Source of the DNA: Bacillus zhangzhouensis
GTDB lineage: Bacteria > Bacillota > Bacilli > Bacillales > Bacillaceae
Length of the DNA: 64,000 nucleotides
Reading direction: 5' to 3'
Assembly (NCBI RefSeq): GCF_000715205.1
Contig: NZ_JOTP01000004.1
Location: 124,001 to 188,000 of the forward strand
The number at the start of each line of letters is the position of its first letter. Positions within the stretch are counted from its first letter, which is position 1. A program made the position numbers and the translations under genes. Under the pieces are notes generated by a model that worked only from the letters and a program-made list of their open reading frames with translations, was not told the origin of the DNA and made no database searches. Of the stretch, positions 51,833 to 62,499 are shown one piece after another.

Positions 51833-52189
51833 AGGAGAAAAAACAGCCAATTAAGTAAAAAGTCATTTGATACAGAAAAATTTGTCATGTAGAATAGAAC
51901 TATGAAACTAGCAAAGTGCTTGTTTTGACAAATTTCTAAACGTCAACTTAAAAATTCCTTAAAAAATGTTTATAAATACAGCAAACAGCCGATAGAAACG
52001 ATATGGCGTTGTTTCAGCATTTTGAGTTTGCTGCTCTAACCTATTTGTTATTGCCCAACGTCTTCATGTCGAGTAATATAATAGAAATAAAGATAAAATA
52101 GTGCAAGAGAAGCAAAATCATTAAATGCTAAACTCAAAACTAGTACATAAGTCTTATTGAACGAAATCATGAAAGGCGGAGATTCATCT
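51833..52189 (+). other. Long AT-rich region upstream of cwlS with a sigma-D-like -10
   Basis: This 357-nt stretch holds no convincing ORF. GCCGATAG (51988-51995) is one base from the sigma-D -10, with a TAAA 11 bp upstream (shorter than the usual 14-16). B. subtilis cwlS is expressed by sigma-D and sigma-H. Nothing else was identified. Confidence 0.4.
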
Positions 52190-53485
52190 ATGAAGAAAAA
52201 AGTAGTAACCGGCCTCACAGTATCAGCGATCGCAGGCTCAGCTGTTATTGCTGCACCGGCAGAAGCGCAGACGATCAAGGTGAAAAACGGTGACTCACTT
52301 TGGAAGATTGCCGAACAGTACAATACAAGTATTTCGGAGCTTCAATCTCTTAATCAATTAAAAACGACGATGATTTTTGCAGGACAAAGCTTAAAAATTC
52401 CTGGTGCAAAAAGTAAAAAATCCAGCTCATCAACAGGCTCAAAAGCAACGAATTCAAGTGCTTCAACGACATCGAGCTATACTGTAAAGCTTGGAGATTC
52501 ACTATGGCTGATTGCAAAAAATCATAAAATGTCAGTCGCAAGCTTGAAAAGCCTAAACAGCTTAAACAGTGATCTGATTCGACCTGGTCAAAAACTGAAA
52601 GTATCTGGAAGCACGAAGACGAGCGGCAGTCAGTCAACAAATTCAAACTCAAGCAATAAGACGACGAATCCAAATAGTTCATCATCATCTAGTACATACA
52701 AGGTCAAATTAGGCGATTCTCTTTGGAAAATTGCGAATTCGTTAAATATGACGATAGGTGAAATCAAAACATTAAATGCGTTAAAATCTGATATGATTTA
52801 TCCGAATCAAGTATTGAAAGTAAAAGGGACGGCTGCATCAAAACCAAGTCAGCCAACAGCCCCTGCTAAACCAAGTAACCCGCCTTCAAGCGGGAAAACA
52901 ACATCTTATACCGTAAAATCAGGTGATTCATTATGGAAAATTGCGAATCAGTTTAAGGTGCAGGTTCAATCCATTCGCACGGCAAACAGCTTGAAAAGTG
53001 ATGTGCTTAGAATTGGACAAGTGTTAAAAATTAATGGTACGGCTTCCGGCTCGACTGGATCTAATGGTTCTACGTCTAACGGTTCAACAACTCCGGCCAA
53101 CAATAACAAACCCGATGTTCCAATGAATGCAAAAATCACGACGATGATCCAAGAAGGTAAAAAGCTAACAGGAATTCCTTACAGATGGGGCGGTAATACA
53201 CCAGCTGGGTTTGATTGCAGCGGCTTTGTTTACTATCTCATTAACAAGGTTTCATCTGTATCTAGATTAAGCACAGCGGGCTACTGGAATATGATGACGC
53301 CTGTCAGCACACCTCAAGTTGGAGATTTTGTTTATTTTACAACATACAAAGCAGGCCCTTCTCACATGGGAATATACCTGGGTGGAGGAGATTTCCTTCA
53401 TGCAAGTGACAGTGGAGTGGGTATTTCTAACTTAAGTAACTCATATTGGAAAAAAGCCTATTTAGGTGCAAAACGTTTCTTCTAA
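52190..53485 (+). CDS. cwlS: Cell-separation DL-endopeptidase CwlS (YojL)
   Basis: 431 residues. A signal peptide ends at APAEAQT. Four LysM domains follow (about 30-75, 105-150, 178-222 and 250-294), each with GDSLW; Ser/Thr/Asn-rich linkers separate them. The C-terminal NlpC/P60 domain has the catalytic Cys in [12 protein letters not shown], His in SHMGIYLG and FLHASDSG. It cleaves the D-Glu-mDAP bond at septa in late growth. ATG after AAAGGCGGAG. Confidence 0.94.
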   Translation: MKKKVVTGLTVSAIAGSAVIAAPAEAQTIKVKNGDSLWKIAEQYNTSISELQSLNQLKTTMIFAGQSLKIPGAKSKKSSSSTGSKATNSSASTTSSYTVKLGDSLWLIAKNHKMSVASLKSLNSLNSDLIRPGQKLKVSGSTKTSGSQSTNSNSSNKTTNPNSSSSSSTYKVKLGDSLWKIANSLNMTIGEIKTLNALKSDMIYPNQVLKVKGTAASKPSQPTAPAKPSNPPSSGKTTSYTVKSGDSLWKIANQFKVQVQSIRTANSLKSDVLRIGQVLKINGTASGSTGSNGSTSNGSTTPANNNKPDVPMNAKITTMIQEGKKLTGIPYRWGGNTPAGFDCSGFVYYLINKVSSVSRLSTAGYWNMMTPVSTPQVGDFVYFTTYKAGPSHMGIYLGGGDFLHASDSGVGISNLSNSYWKKAYLGAKRFF

Positions 53486-53512
53486 AAAAGCCGATTTTCG
53501 GCTTTTTTTGTT
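53486..53512 (+). terminator. cwlS terminator
   Basis: AAAAAGCCGA-TTTT-CGGCTTTTT. Confidence 0.88.
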
Positions 53513-53560
53513 TGCCCTCTCATGAGATTGTCCATACTGATAGCAAAAGGGGGCAGTCAT

Positions 53561-54139
53561 ATGAAAAAGTCAGTGTGGACGCTCATGATGTGTTTAGTCT
53601 TTCTCGTATCAGCATGTCATGCACCGCCAAAAAAAGAAATGACAGAAGAAAGTCATGAAGTTGCAGCACCTAAACAAGCGCCGGTTACCACTTCACTCAT
53701 TAATGAAAGTGGGCAAAAAATAGGAAGCATCGAAGTAAGAGAATCTTCAGCAAATGGCCTGGATCTACACGTGAAAGCGAAAGGGTTACCGCCAGGTCCT
53801 CATGGCTTCCATATTCACGAGACAGGTGTATGTGAAGCGCCAGATTTTGAAACGGCAGGTGCTCATTTTAATCCAACGCATAGGGAGCATGGGTTTGACA
53901 ACCCAAAGGGGCATCATGCTGGAGACATGCCTAATTTAGAGGTAGGAGCAGATGGCCAAATTGATGTCGTCGTCAATGTACCAGATGTGACGTTAAAGGG
54001 AGGCCCGAATCAATTAATCGCTCAAAATGGGCGAAGCTTTATCATTCATGCAGAAGCAGATGATTACTTAAGTAACCCTTCTGGAAACTCTGGAAAGCGC
54101 ATCGCTTGCGGAGCGATCACAAAAGAAATGGTAAAATAA
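53561..54139 (+). CDS. yojM: Cu/Zn superoxide-dismutase lipoprotein (YojM/SodC)
   Basis: 192 residues. A lipoprotein signal ends in VFLVSACH. The SOD domain has HGFHIHETG, GAHFNP, REHG, GHHAGD and SFIIHAEADD, and Cys in GVCEAP and RIACGA for the disulfide. All six His and the Asp of the canonical Cu/Zn set can be placed. The B. subtilis homologue is reported to lack two copper ligands (Tyr88, Pro104); here both positions are His. It probably detoxifies superoxide at the cell surface. Confidence 0.9.
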   Translation: MKKSVWTLMMCLVFLVSACHAPPKKEMTEESHEVAAPKQAPVTTSLINESGQKIGSIEVRESSANGLDLHVKAKGLPPGPHGFHIHETGVCEAPDFETAGAHFNPTHREHGFDNPKGHHAGDMPNLEVGADGQIDVVVNVPDVTLKGGPNQLIAQNGRSFIIHAEADDYLSNPSGNSGKRIACGAITKEMVK

Positions 54140-54149
54140 CAGAAGACGA

Positions 54150-54183
54150 ACCTTTATGTATTGAGTGCATAAAGGTTTTTTTA
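54150..54183 (+). terminator. yojM terminator
   Basis: AACCTTTATG / CATAAAGGTT stem followed by seven T. Confidence 0.86.
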
Positions 54184-54228
54184 GTATACTTGGTGAGGAA
54201 AATGATCGAAGAGAGGAATTAATCATAT

Positions 54229-55107
54229 ATGTTCAACCAACAATCACTCCCAGAAGAAATTCAAGCAATGATCGAAGCAAAAGCAAAAGTGCTAGAAGAA
54301 GAATTCCGTCCGCTCATTGGAACAGGCGGCTATGAATCACAGGATACTTCTATCATTCAAGATGCCATGATTGCACTAGCACTAGGAAAAAATGTTCTAT
54401 TAAAAGGGCCAACTGGCTCAGGTAAAACAAAACTAGCAGAAACTTTATCCGCTTTCTTTCAGCAGCCGATGCACAGCGTGAACTGCTCGGTTGATCTTGA
54501 TGCAGAAAGCTTAATTGGCTATAAAACCATCCACAATGATGGTCAGATCGCTTCTATTGAATTCGTTGAAGGACCAGTTACAAAAGCGATGAAAAAAGGC
54601 CACCTTTTATATATTGATGAAATCAACATGGCGAAACCGGAAACCCTGCCTATTTTAAACGGTGTACTCGACTACCGAAAAATGATGACAAACCCATTTA
54701 CAGGTGAGGTTGTCAGAGCAGAAGAGGGCTTTGGCGTGATTGCGGCAATTAACGAAGGGTATGTTGGCACAGTGCCTCTAAATGAAGCGCTGAAAAATCG
54801 TTTTGTTGTCATTGATGTCCCTTACATCGGCGGCGGCATCCTGAAAGAGGTCCTGCAATCTCAATCTGTTTTAAAGGATGAGCGGTTAATCGACCAATTC
54901 GTACAGCTCTCATCAGACTTGATTACACAAGCGCACAATGGACAGGTTAGTGAAGAAGCAGCATCCATTCGTGCCCTCTTAGATACATGTGATCTTGCGC
55001 AATATATCCCGCCGCTTCGTGCCATTGAACGAGGGATTGTTGAAAAGCTAGAAGATGACCGGGAAAAAGCAGCGGTAAGAAATATCGCCCAAACATTATT
55101 CGAGTGA
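54229..55107 (+). CDS. yojN: MoxR-family AAA+ ATPase YojN
   Basis: 292 residues. Walker [16 protein letters not shown] (about 63-77), Walker [18 protein letters not shown] (about 124-140), sensor region [26 protein letters not shown]. It belongs to the CbbQ/NorQ/GvpN subgroup, which remodels partners through a VWA protein; that partner is the adjacent YojO. The target is unknown. Confidence 0.9.
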   Translation: MFNQQSLPEEIQAMIEAKAKVLEEEFRPLIGTGGYESQDTSIIQDAMIALALGKNVLLKGPTGSGKTKLAETLSAFFQQPMHSVNCSVDLDAESLIGYKTIHNDGQIASIEFVEGPVTKAMKKGHLLYIDEINMAKPETLPILNGVLDYRKMMTNPFTGEVVRAEEGFGVIAAINEGYVGTVPLNEALKNRFVVIDVPYIGGGILKEVLQSQSVLKDERLIDQFVQLSSDLITQAHNGQVSEEAASIRALLDTCDLAQYIPPLRAIERGIVEKLEDDREKAAVRNIAQTLFE

Positions 55108-55118
55108 GGTTCTGACTT

Positions 55119-57035
55119 TTGAAATTCATCAAATTTAATGACAGCAGAATCGATTCATTTCTATTTATGGAATTAACAGATTTAGCTAAAACGTTAGCGA
55201 AAAGCGATGATGTCGAGCTTGAATACGGTGTGCAGTCCTACTATGAACCTTTTGAAAAGAAAATTTTCATCAGCCATTTTTGGGATGATCGTAATCAAGA
55301 AGACATGACAGCAGGGCTAAAAAGTGATGTTTTCCTGCGTGCAGTAGGGACAGTCTATAGTGATCTCACTGTATTTGAGGACATGATCCGCTACGCCCAC
55401 ACATTATCCATTCCTGATGTATGTAAACAATTGTTTATGCTGTTTGAAGATATCCGGATTGAAGAGCAAATTAAACGCGACCGCCCAGGAACAAAAAAGG
55501 TGTTTAAACGGAGAAGAGAGCTTTACAGGCGTCACTTTAAGACGCAATTAACGATTAACCAAGAACGAACCATTTTAACGGATGCACTCTTTTGTGCAAT
55601 GTATGTAAAGCTGACAGCTGATTCACCGCTGGAAGAGATTCCAGCGCTTCACGAGCGGATCAATCCGATGATTCCGTTTATTGAGTCAAGTCTTGAACGT
55701 GTATATGAAGCAGGTTCAACATCTGACATCGCAACCATTGTAAAAGAATTGACAGAAGGTTTTGATGAGCTTCTTGAAAAAGATATGCTGAATACGTACT
55801 TTTTCTTCCCGGAATTGGACTATGAAAAAGCGGCAAAAGAACCGCTGTTCCATGACTTGAAAAGAAAACCTAAATTAAGTGAGGACATCAAAGTCGACCG
55901 AGAAAAAGAGGGCGATGAAGACATCCACCAAGAATATATGGAAGTATGGCATAGAGAAACTGAAGCGCCATCAAAAAGCTTCCTTCAATTTGACTTAGAA
56001 CACGGAGGTAAGAGTGATCTCGGCAAGGATGCAGCAAGAGAAGGTGACGATGGAGACCAGGCGCTTGGAACTGTTCAAGGCTCTGCAAAACAAACACATC
56101 GAAAAGATTATTCAAAGCTTGAAGCATTAGAAGAGGCTGAAGGCGAAGAAAGCGGAGCAGGTGCTCAAGAAAATGGAAAAGAGAACAAATATGCGTTTCC
56201 AGTCATGATATCACCAGAGCCGCCTGATCCAGAGCAAATAGATGTGTACAAGCAGCATGCAAAGGCGATCGAGCCTTACCAGAAACGCTTAAAGCAGATG
56301 ATTCAAAAAACACTTGAACATAAAAAATCATGGCCAAAAACGGATCTTCATGCAGGCCGTCTGAGTAAAAAGCTCATTCGCTATTTTACAGAGTCTAACC
56401 CGCGTCTTTTCTATAAAAAACAGGCACCGTCTTCTCAAATTGATGCTGTTTTCACCTTGTTAGTTGACTGTTCTGCGAGCATGTTTGACAAGATGGATGA
56501 GACGAAAAAGGGGATTGTTCTATTTCATGAAGCCTTAAAATCCGTTCAAGTACCACATCAAATTGTTGGGTTTTGGGAAGATACAAACGATGCAACAGAA
56601 ACAAGTCAGCCGAACTATTTCAACACAGTCGTGTCGTTCAAAGATTCTTTATTTGATGCAGGACCTTCCATTATGTCACTTGAGCCAGAAGAGGATAACA
56701 GGGACGGCTATGCAATTCGCCAAATGACGAAAATGATTTTAAAACGAAGAGAAGAGCAAAAGTTTCTCATTGTGTTCTCAGACGGAGAGCCAGCTGCGTT
56801 CAGCTACGAACAAAATGGGATTGTGGATACACATGAAGCGGTACTTGAAGCAAGGAAAAAGGGAATTGAGGTGATCAATGTGTTTTTATCCAATTCGCCG
56901 ATTGAAGAAGCACAGATGAAAACCATTCAAGATATGTATGGCAAGTTCAGCATTTTTGTACCAGATGTCGATACATTGCCAGATGTTTTATATCCATTAC
57001 TGAAGAAACTGCTGCATAAAAGCATTGGGGCATAA
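55119..57035 (+). CDS. yojO: VWA-domain protein YojO, partner of YojN
   Basis: 638 residues. The N-terminal 230 are helical and family-specific (IPDVCKQLFMLFEDIRIEEQIKRDRPGTKKVFKRRREL). An acidic low-complexity linker follows (about 255-370), then a C-terminal VWA domain (about 440-630) with the MIDAS residues in LLVDCSASM and VFSDGEPAAF. It resembles CobT/NorD-type proteins that work with MoxR ATPases in metal insertion or complex activation. TTG start after GAGGT, 11 nt past yojN. The adjacent odhAB operon might be coincidental. Confidence 0.86.
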   Translation: MKFIKFNDSRIDSFLFMELTDLAKTLAKSDDVELEYGVQSYYEPFEKKIFISHFWDDRNQEDMTAGLKSDVFLRAVGTVYSDLTVFEDMIRYAHTLSIPDVCKQLFMLFEDIRIEEQIKRDRPGTKKVFKRRRELYRRHFKTQLTINQERTILTDALFCAMYVKLTADSPLEEIPALHERINPMIPFIESSLERVYEAGSTSDIATIVKELTEGFDELLEKDMLNTYFFFPELDYEKAAKEPLFHDLKRKPKLSEDIKVDREKEGDEDIHQEYMEVWHRETEAPSKSFLQFDLEHGGKSDLGKDAAREGDDGDQALGTVQGSAKQTHRKDYSKLEALEEAEGEESGAGAQENGKENKYAFPVMISPEPPDPEQIDVYKQHAKAIEPYQKRLKQMIQKTLEHKKSWPKTDLHAGRLSKKLIRYFTESNPRLFYKKQAPSSQIDAVFTLLVDCSASMFDKMDETKKGIVLFHEALKSVQVPHQIVGFWEDTNDATETSQPNYFNTVVSFKDSLFDAGPSIMSLEPEEDNRDGYAIRQMTKMILKRREEQKFLIVFSDGEPAAFSYEQNGIVDTHEAVLEARKKGIEVINVFLSNSPIEEAQMKTIQDMYGKFSIFVPDVDTLPDVLYPLLKKLLHKSIGA

Positions 57036-57158
57036 GGTTTTGCCCCTTTCATCAAAATATTTTTCGGAATGATTTAAATTTTTTGTTTTTCTGTGAATTT
57101 TTTATCTTTAATTGAACAAAGAATGTAGAAAGTAATCCAAAACAGTGGTAGAATATTA

Positions 57159-57173
57159 TTGGAAGCGTTTTAT
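57159..57173. promoter_or_regulatory. cre-like site upstream of odhA
   Basis: TTGGAAGCGTTTTAT matches WTGNAANCGNWNNCW with one mismatch, about 85 bp before the odhA ATG. Glucose repression of odhAB is known in B. subtilis. Confidence 0.5.
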
Positions 57174-57259
57174 TACATAAATTTGGTCATTGTGTTCTGG
57201 AAGTTATATCGAAATAGTGTTCAATCACTTGATGATCAAAGTTGGGGGTAGTGTTCAAA

Positions 57260-60094
57260 ATGTTTCAAAATGATGTGAAACAACCGTTGAGTTGGGAAGA
57301 ATTTCATGGTCCGAACCTCGGCTATGTGCTCGAGCTCTACGATCAATATGTCCAAGATCCTAATAGTGTTGATGAAGATCTAAGAGGCATATTTGATGAA
57401 CTTGGTGCACCACCGAGTGAAATGAAGGAGGAAATTGGGAAAAAAGAAAATAACGTAGTTACTTCTGAACAAATCCAAAAGATAGCATCAGTCGTTAAAC
57501 TGGCAGAAGACATCAGAACGTATGGCCATTTAAATGCTTCCGTCAATCCTCTTCGCAAAGAAAAGGAATTACAAGAGCTGTTTCCTTTAAAGGAATACGG
57601 TTTAACAGAAGAAGATGTCAGGAATATTCCAATATCGATTATTAGTGCAAGCGCACCAAGACACATTTCAAACGGCATAGAAGCCATTAACCATTTGAGA
57701 AATACGTATAAGCGTACCATTTCATTTGAATTTGATCACGTGCATGACTTCGAAGAACGAAACTGGCTCTCAAACTCTATCGAATCTGGTGAACTATTTA
57801 AGAAGAAACCAGCGGATAAACTAGTTTCTGTGTTCAAAAGATTAACAGAAGTCGAGTATTTTGAGCAGTTCCTGCATAAAACATTTGTTGGGCAAAAGCG
57901 CTTTTCTATAGAAGGATTAGATGCACTTGTCCCAGTACTTGATGAAATTATATCAGAGTCTGTTACACAAGGGACTTCAAATATTAACATTGGAATGGCA
58001 CACAGAGGCCGTTTAAATGTATTAGCGCATGTTTTAGGAAAACCTTATGAGATCATTTTCTCAGAATTCCAGCATGCACCAAATAAAGAGCTTGTTCCAT
58101 CAGAAGGCTCTATTGGCATTAGCTACGGATGGACAGGGGATGTCAAGTACCATCTTGGAGCTGATCGCCAAATTAAAGACGAAGATACAAAGAGTGCGAG
58201 AGTCACGCTTGCTAATAACCCAAGTCACTTGGAGTTTATTGACCCAATTATTGAAGGGAGCACACGTGCCGCTCAGGAATTACGTACTCAAAAAGGCTAT
58301 CCAGTACTAGACGTTGAAAAAGCGTTAGCCATCTTAATTCATGGTGATGCGGCATTTCCTGGAGAAGGAATTGTGGCAGAAACATTAAATTTAAGTCAAC
58401 TTGTAGGCTATCAAGTTGGCGGAACCATCCATATCATTGCAAACAACATGATCGGGTTCACAACGGAAAGCAATGAATCTCGTTCGACGAAATATGCAAG
58501 TGACCTTGCAAAAGGTTTTGAGATTCCAATTGTTCACGTCAATGCAGATGATCCGGAAGCATGTTTAGCGGCTGTTCAGCTAGCTGTAGAATATCGCAAA
58601 CGCTTCAAGAAGGATTTCTTAATTGACTTGATCGGTTACCGCAGATATGGTCATAACGAAATGGATGAGCCTTCTACAACTCAGCCAATGCTATATGATG
58701 CAGTCAGAAAGCATAAAACGGTCAAGAATATCTTTGCAGATAAACTTGTCACAGAAGGTCTTCTGACAAAAGAACAACGAGAAGAAATCGAGCAGGCTGT
58801 GACGACGAAGATAGAAGAAGCCTATAAAAAAGTGCCTTCAAAGAAAGAACATACGATTCAAGAAATCGAACTGCCAGAGCCTGTATCTAATGGCTTCCCA
58901 GCAGTTGATACATCAGTAGAATTTGATGTATTAAGAAAGCTGAATGAAGAATTAATTAGCTGGCCGAAAGATTTCCAAGTATTCGGTAAGCTAAAACGGA
59001 TCCTTGAAAAACGTGCAAAGGTGTTTACAGATGACCATAAAGTGGAATGGTCACTTGGTGAAGCACTAGCATTTGCATCTATATTAAAAGACGGTACGCC
59101 AATTCGAATGACCGGACAGGATTCAGAGCGAGGCACATTTGCTCAAAGAAACCTTGTTCTTCACGACAGTCAAACGGGAGATGAATTTATTGCTCTTCAT
59201 GAACTGAGTGATGCGAATGCATCATTTACAGTCCATAACAGTCCACTGTCGGAAGGCTCTGTCATCGGATTTGAATATGGTTATAATGTCTATTCTCCTG
59301 AAACATTAGTGATTTGGGAAGCTCAATTTGGAGACTTCGCAAATGCGGCTCAAGTGTATTTCGATCAATTTATTTCAGCAGGCCGCGCAAAATGGGGACA
59401 AAAATCAGGTCTAGTCATGCTCTTGCCGCACGGATATGAAGGACAAGGTCCTGAACATTCAAGTGGGAGAACAGAGCGCTTCCTGCAATCAGCTGCTGAG
59501 AATAACTGGACAGTTGCGAACCTGACAAGTGCAGCGCAATACTTCCACATTCTTAGAAGACAGGCAAAAATGCTGCTTCGTGAAGAGATTCGTCCGCTTG
59601 TCATCATGACACCGAAGAGTCTGCTTCGTAACCCGAACACATTGTCTGAAGTCCAAGAATTAACGGATGGACAGTTCCGTCCAGTTCTTGAACAGCCAGG
59701 TCTTGTGCATGATCATGAAAAAGTATCCCGACTCGTTCTATCTAGCGGGAAGGTATCGATCGATATTAGTGATCGTTTTACTCAAATGGAAGAGCCAAAA
59801 GATTGGCTTCATATTGCAAGAGTGGAACAACTATATCCATTCCCAGCCAAAGATATTAAAGCAATTTTAACGAAACTAACAAACTTAGAAGAAATCGTAT
59901 GGGTGCAAGAAGAGCCACAAAATATGGGGGCTTGGGGATACATTGAGCCATATTTACGTGAAATTGCGCCTGAAAAAGTAAAAGTACGTTACATCGGCCG
60001 AAGAAGACGTTCAAGTACGGCTGAGGGTGATCCAACTGTGCATAAAAAAGAACAAGAACGAATTGTATCTGATAGCTTGACTCGCAAAAACTAA
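57260..60094 (+). CDS. odhA: 2-oxoglutarate dehydrogenase E1 component OdhA
   Basis: 944 residues, same length as the B. subtilis protein. The thiamine-diphosphate fold is visible: [21 protein letters not shown] with NNMIGFTT 30 residues on (GDG-N-like motif), and [30 protein letters not shown] in the pyrimidine domain. It decarboxylates 2-oxoglutarate and transfers succinyl to OdhB. The ATG (MFQNDVKQ) is preferred over a TTG 18 nt upstream because GGGGGTAG precedes it. Confidence 0.97.
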   Translation: MFQNDVKQPLSWEEFHGPNLGYVLELYDQYVQDPNSVDEDLRGIFDELGAPPSEMKEEIGKKENNVVTSEQIQKIASVVKLAEDIRTYGHLNASVNPLRKEKELQELFPLKEYGLTEEDVRNIPISIISASAPRHISNGIEAINHLRNTYKRTISFEFDHVHDFEERNWLSNSIESGELFKKKPADKLVSVFKRLTEVEYFEQFLHKTFVGQKRFSIEGLDALVPVLDEIISESVTQGTSNINIGMAHRGRLNVLAHVLGKPYEIIFSEFQHAPNKELVPSEGSIGISYGWTGDVKYHLGADRQIKDEDTKSARVTLANNPSHLEFIDPIIEGSTRAAQELRTQKGYPVLDVEKALAILIHGDAAFPGEGIVAETLNLSQLVGYQVGGTIHIIANNMIGFTTESNESRSTKYASDLAKGFEIPIVHVNADDPEACLAAVQLAVEYRKRFKKDFLIDLIGYRRYGHNEMDEPSTTQPMLYDAVRKHKTVKNIFADKLVTEGLLTKEQREEIEQAVTTKIEEAYKKVPSKKEHTIQEIELPEPVSNGFPAVDTSVEFDVLRKLNEELISWPKDFQVFGKLKRILEKRAKVFTDDHKVEWSLGEALAFASILKDGTPIRMTGQDSERGTFAQRNLVLHDSQTGDEFIALHELSDANASFTVHNSPLSEGSVIGFEYGYNVYSPETLVIWEAQFGDFANAAQVYFDQFISAGRAKWGQKSGLVMLLPHGYEGQGPEHSSGRTERFLQSAAENNWTVANLTSAAQYFHILRRQAKMLLREEIRPLVIMTPKSLLRNPNTLSEVQELTDGQFRPVLEQPGLVHDHEKVSRLVLSSGKVSIDISDRFTQMEEPKDWLHIARVEQLYPFPAKDIKAILTKLTNLEEIVWVQEEPQNMGAWGYIEPYLREIAPEKVKVRYIGRRRRSSTAEGDPTVHKKEQERIVSDSLTRKN

Positions 60095-60108
60095 GGGGGA
60101 AATGAAAA

Positions 60109-61365
60109 ATGGCGGAAATTAAAGTACCTGAATTAGCGGAATCGATCTCGGAAGGAACGATTGCTCAATGGCTAAAGCAGCCGGGCGATTATGTGGAGCA
60201 GGGAGAATACCTGTTAGAACTTGAAACAGATAAAGTCAATGTCGAACTGACAGCCGAAGAATCTGGCGTACTCAAAGAAGTGCTGAAAGATTCTGGTGAC
60301 ACTGTACAAGTTGGAGAAGTCATCGGAACCATTGCAGCAGGTGAAGCTGGCGGAAGCGAGTCCACAGCTCCAGCACCTAAGCAAGATTCTGCACCAGCTT
60401 CGAAAGAAGAACCGGCAGCTGAACAAAAAGAAGAAGCAACAAAAGAAGAGCCGAAAACTGGTAATGGCAGAACCATCGCTTCTCCTGCAGCTAGAAAACT
60501 AGCTAGAGAGAAGGGGCTAGACTTATCTGAGATTCCAACCGTAGATCCGCTGGGCAGGGTACGAAAGCAGGATGTAGCTTCTTATCAAAAGAATGAAGCT
60601 CCTGCAAGTGCACCAAAAGCCGCGCCACAAGCAAATGCTGCGGTGCAAAATGATCAGGCAGGCAAACCAGTCGAGCGTGAAAGAATGTCACGCCGCAGAC
60701 AAACGATTGCAAAACGCTTAGTTGAAGTTCAACAAACGGCTGCAATGCTGACAACATTTAATGAAGTCGATATGACAGCTGTGATGGATTTAAGAAAGCG
60801 TCGTAAAGATGCCTTCCTTGAACAAAATGATGTGAAACTTGGCTTTATGTCCTTCTTCACAAAAGCAGTTGTAGCAGCACTGAAGAAATATCCTCTTCTT
60901 AATGCAGAAATTCAAGGTGATGAACTTGTCTTGAAGAAATTCTACGACATCGGTATCGCTGTCGCTGCAAAGGAAGGGCTTGTCGTACCAGTTGTCCGTG
61001 ATGCAGACAGATTGTCATTTGCGGGGATTGAAAAAGAAATTGGTCATCTTGCGAAAAAAGCAAGAGACAACAAATTGTCTCTTAGTGAGTTACAAGGTGG
61101 ATCATTCACGATCACAAACGGCGGAACATTCGGTTCTCTGCTTTCGACACCAATTTTAAACAGCCCTCAAGTTGGAATTTTAGGAATGCACAAAATTCAG
61201 CTACGTCCTGTTGCGATTGATGAGGAACGTTTTGAAAACCGTCCAATGATGTATTTAGCTCTTTCTTACGATCATCGTATTGTCGATGGAAAAGAAGCAG
61301 TAGGATTCCTCGTCACGATTAAAAACTTGCTTGAAGATCCTGAGCAGCTATTGCTTGAAGGATAA
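60109..61365 (+). CDS. odhB: Dihydrolipoyl succinyltransferase E2 OdhB
   Basis: 418 residues: lipoyl domain (1-75) with the lipoylated Lys in ETDKVNVEL; Ala/Pro/Glu-rich linker; E3-binding domain (about 123-160, [16 protein letters not shown] ... RVRKQDV); catalytic domain with [12 protein letters not shown] at about 388-399. It transfers succinyl to CoA. 14 nt after odhA with GGGGGAAA; one operon. Confidence 0.97.
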   Translation: MAEIKVPELAESISEGTIAQWLKQPGDYVEQGEYLLELETDKVNVELTAEESGVLKEVLKDSGDTVQVGEVIGTIAAGEAGGSESTAPAPKQDSAPASKEEPAAEQKEEATKEEPKTGNGRTIASPAARKLAREKGLDLSEIPTVDPLGRVRKQDVASYQKNEAPASAPKAAPQANAAVQNDQAGKPVERERMSRRRQTIAKRLVEVQQTAAMLTTFNEVDMTAVMDLRKRRKDAFLEQNDVKLGFMSFFTKAVVAALKKYPLLNAEIQGDELVLKKFYDIGIAVAAKEGLVVPVVRDADRLSFAGIEKEIGHLAKKARDNKLSLSELQGGSFTITNGGTFGSLLSTPILNSPQVGILGMHKIQLRPVAIDEERFENRPMMYLALSYDHRIVDGKEAVGFLVTIKNLLEDPEQLLLEG

Positions 61366-61375
61366 TGATCGACAT

Positions 61376-61414
61376 AAAAAGCTGGCACCCGTTAAGGTGC
61401 TAGCTTTTTTTCTT
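61376..61414. terminator. Bidirectional terminator between odhB and yocS
   Basis: AAAAAGCTGGCACC / GGTGCTAGCTTTTT stem, T-runs on both strands. Confidence 0.87.
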
Positions 61415-62350
61415 TTCATTTTCCTGATTCCCTCGTTTTGACCAATATGTCGCAAGCCAAGATCCAGATAAATTATGCCACACACTAAAAATTGCACTTG
61501 GTACGGCTGCGAGTGGCGAAAAGTGTGCGGTTGCAAGAGCTGCACCGAGTCCAGAGTTTTGCATGCCCACTTCAATGGCGATTGCCCGTTGTGAAGGGAT
61601 ATCCATTTTGCACCATTTGGCAATAAGGTAACCAAATAAAAGACCGAGACCATTATGTAAAACGACAACTGCAAATATAAGCAATCCAGATTGAAGAATC
61701 TGTTCTTTATTTGCACTGACAACCGCTGCAATGATCACCACAATTCCGGCAACAGATACAAGCGGCAGTGCTTGTACCGCATATGTCACTTGTTTTTTGA
61801 AAAACAACTGAACGATGACGCCCAAAATAATTGGAATCAGCACAACTTGTACAATCGACAAAAACAGAGCCCCCGGCGATACTGGTAACCAAGATCTTGC
61901 AAAGATTAAAATAAAGACAGGTGTCAAAAAGGGGGCAAGAAGCGTCGATATGGTTGTGACGGCTACAGATAATGCCGTATTTCCTTTCGCCAAAAAGGTC
62001 ATGACATTGGATGCTGTACCACCTGGGCAGCAGCCTACGAGAATAACGCCTACAGCGATTTCAGAAGGCAGCCGTAATCCATAAGCTAACAGAAAGGCAA
62101 TAAACGGCATAAGTGTGTACTGCGCTAAAACCCCAATCAGCACATAGAGAGGTTTTCGAAACAGCTCTTTAAAATCTTCAGCAGACAGGGTAAGCCCCAT
62201 CCCAAACATAATAATACCGAGTAAAAAAGGAATATAAGGTCCAATCTTAGAAAATTCGGCAGGAAAGGCAAATCCAAGACACGCAAATAAAATGACCCAA
62301 ATCGCAAAGGTTCTTCCTGCAAAGTGACTAATGGTTAATAGAATCTTCAT
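61400..62350 (-). CDS. yocS: Bile-acid:sodium symporter (BASS)-family transporter YocS
   Basis: 316 residues with nine to ten membrane helices. GIIMFGMGLTLSAEDF and VGCCPGGTASNVMTFLAKGN are BASS signatures; the latter forms one sodium-binding crossover. Bacterial members carry pantoate, pyruvate-like acids or other organic anions; the substrate here is unknown. Confidence 0.88.
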   Translation of the reverse strand: MKILLTISHFAGRTFAIWVILFACLGFAFPAEFSKIGPYIPFLLGIIMFGMGLTLSAEDFKELFRKPLYVLIGVLAQYTLMPFIAFLLAYGLRLPSEIAVGVILVGCCPGGTASNVMTFLAKGNTALSVAVTTISTLLAPFLTPVFILIFARSWLPVSPGALFLSIVQVVLIPIILGVIVQLFFKKQVTYAVQALPLVSVAGIVVIIAAVVSANKEQILQSGLLIFAVVVLHNGLGLLFGYLIAKWCKMDIPSQRAIAIEVGMQNSGLGAALATAHFSPLAAVPSAIFSVWHNLSGSWLATYWSKRGNQENEKKKS

Positions 62351-62439
62351 TCATTGCTTCAGCTCTCTTTCCTCACATATCTTTCTTATTTTAAATGAAT
62401 TTTCTGAAAAAACAACCCGTTCTTTAGATGGGTGTCAAT

Positions 62440-62490
62440 AAAAAAATTATGTAAACTAAAAACACGCCACATAGGCATTTGCCTACATGG
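62440..62490 (-). terminator. Probable sodF terminator
   Basis: On the minus strand ATGTAGGCA-AA-TGCCTATGTG, followed a few bases later by GTTTTT. The hairpin is good, the T-run slightly displaced. Confidence 0.6.
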
Positions 62491-62499
62491 AGTAAAGTC

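Noticed and set aside
52350..52688. Ser/Leu-rich frame opposite cwlS LysM repeats
   Set aside because: It arises from the repetitive Ser/Thr linkers of cwlS read in reverse; no RBS.
52280..53060. Repeat array in cwlS as CRISPR-like
   Set aside because: The repeats are protein-coding LysM units with diverged DNA and in-frame linkers, not identical direct repeats with spacers.
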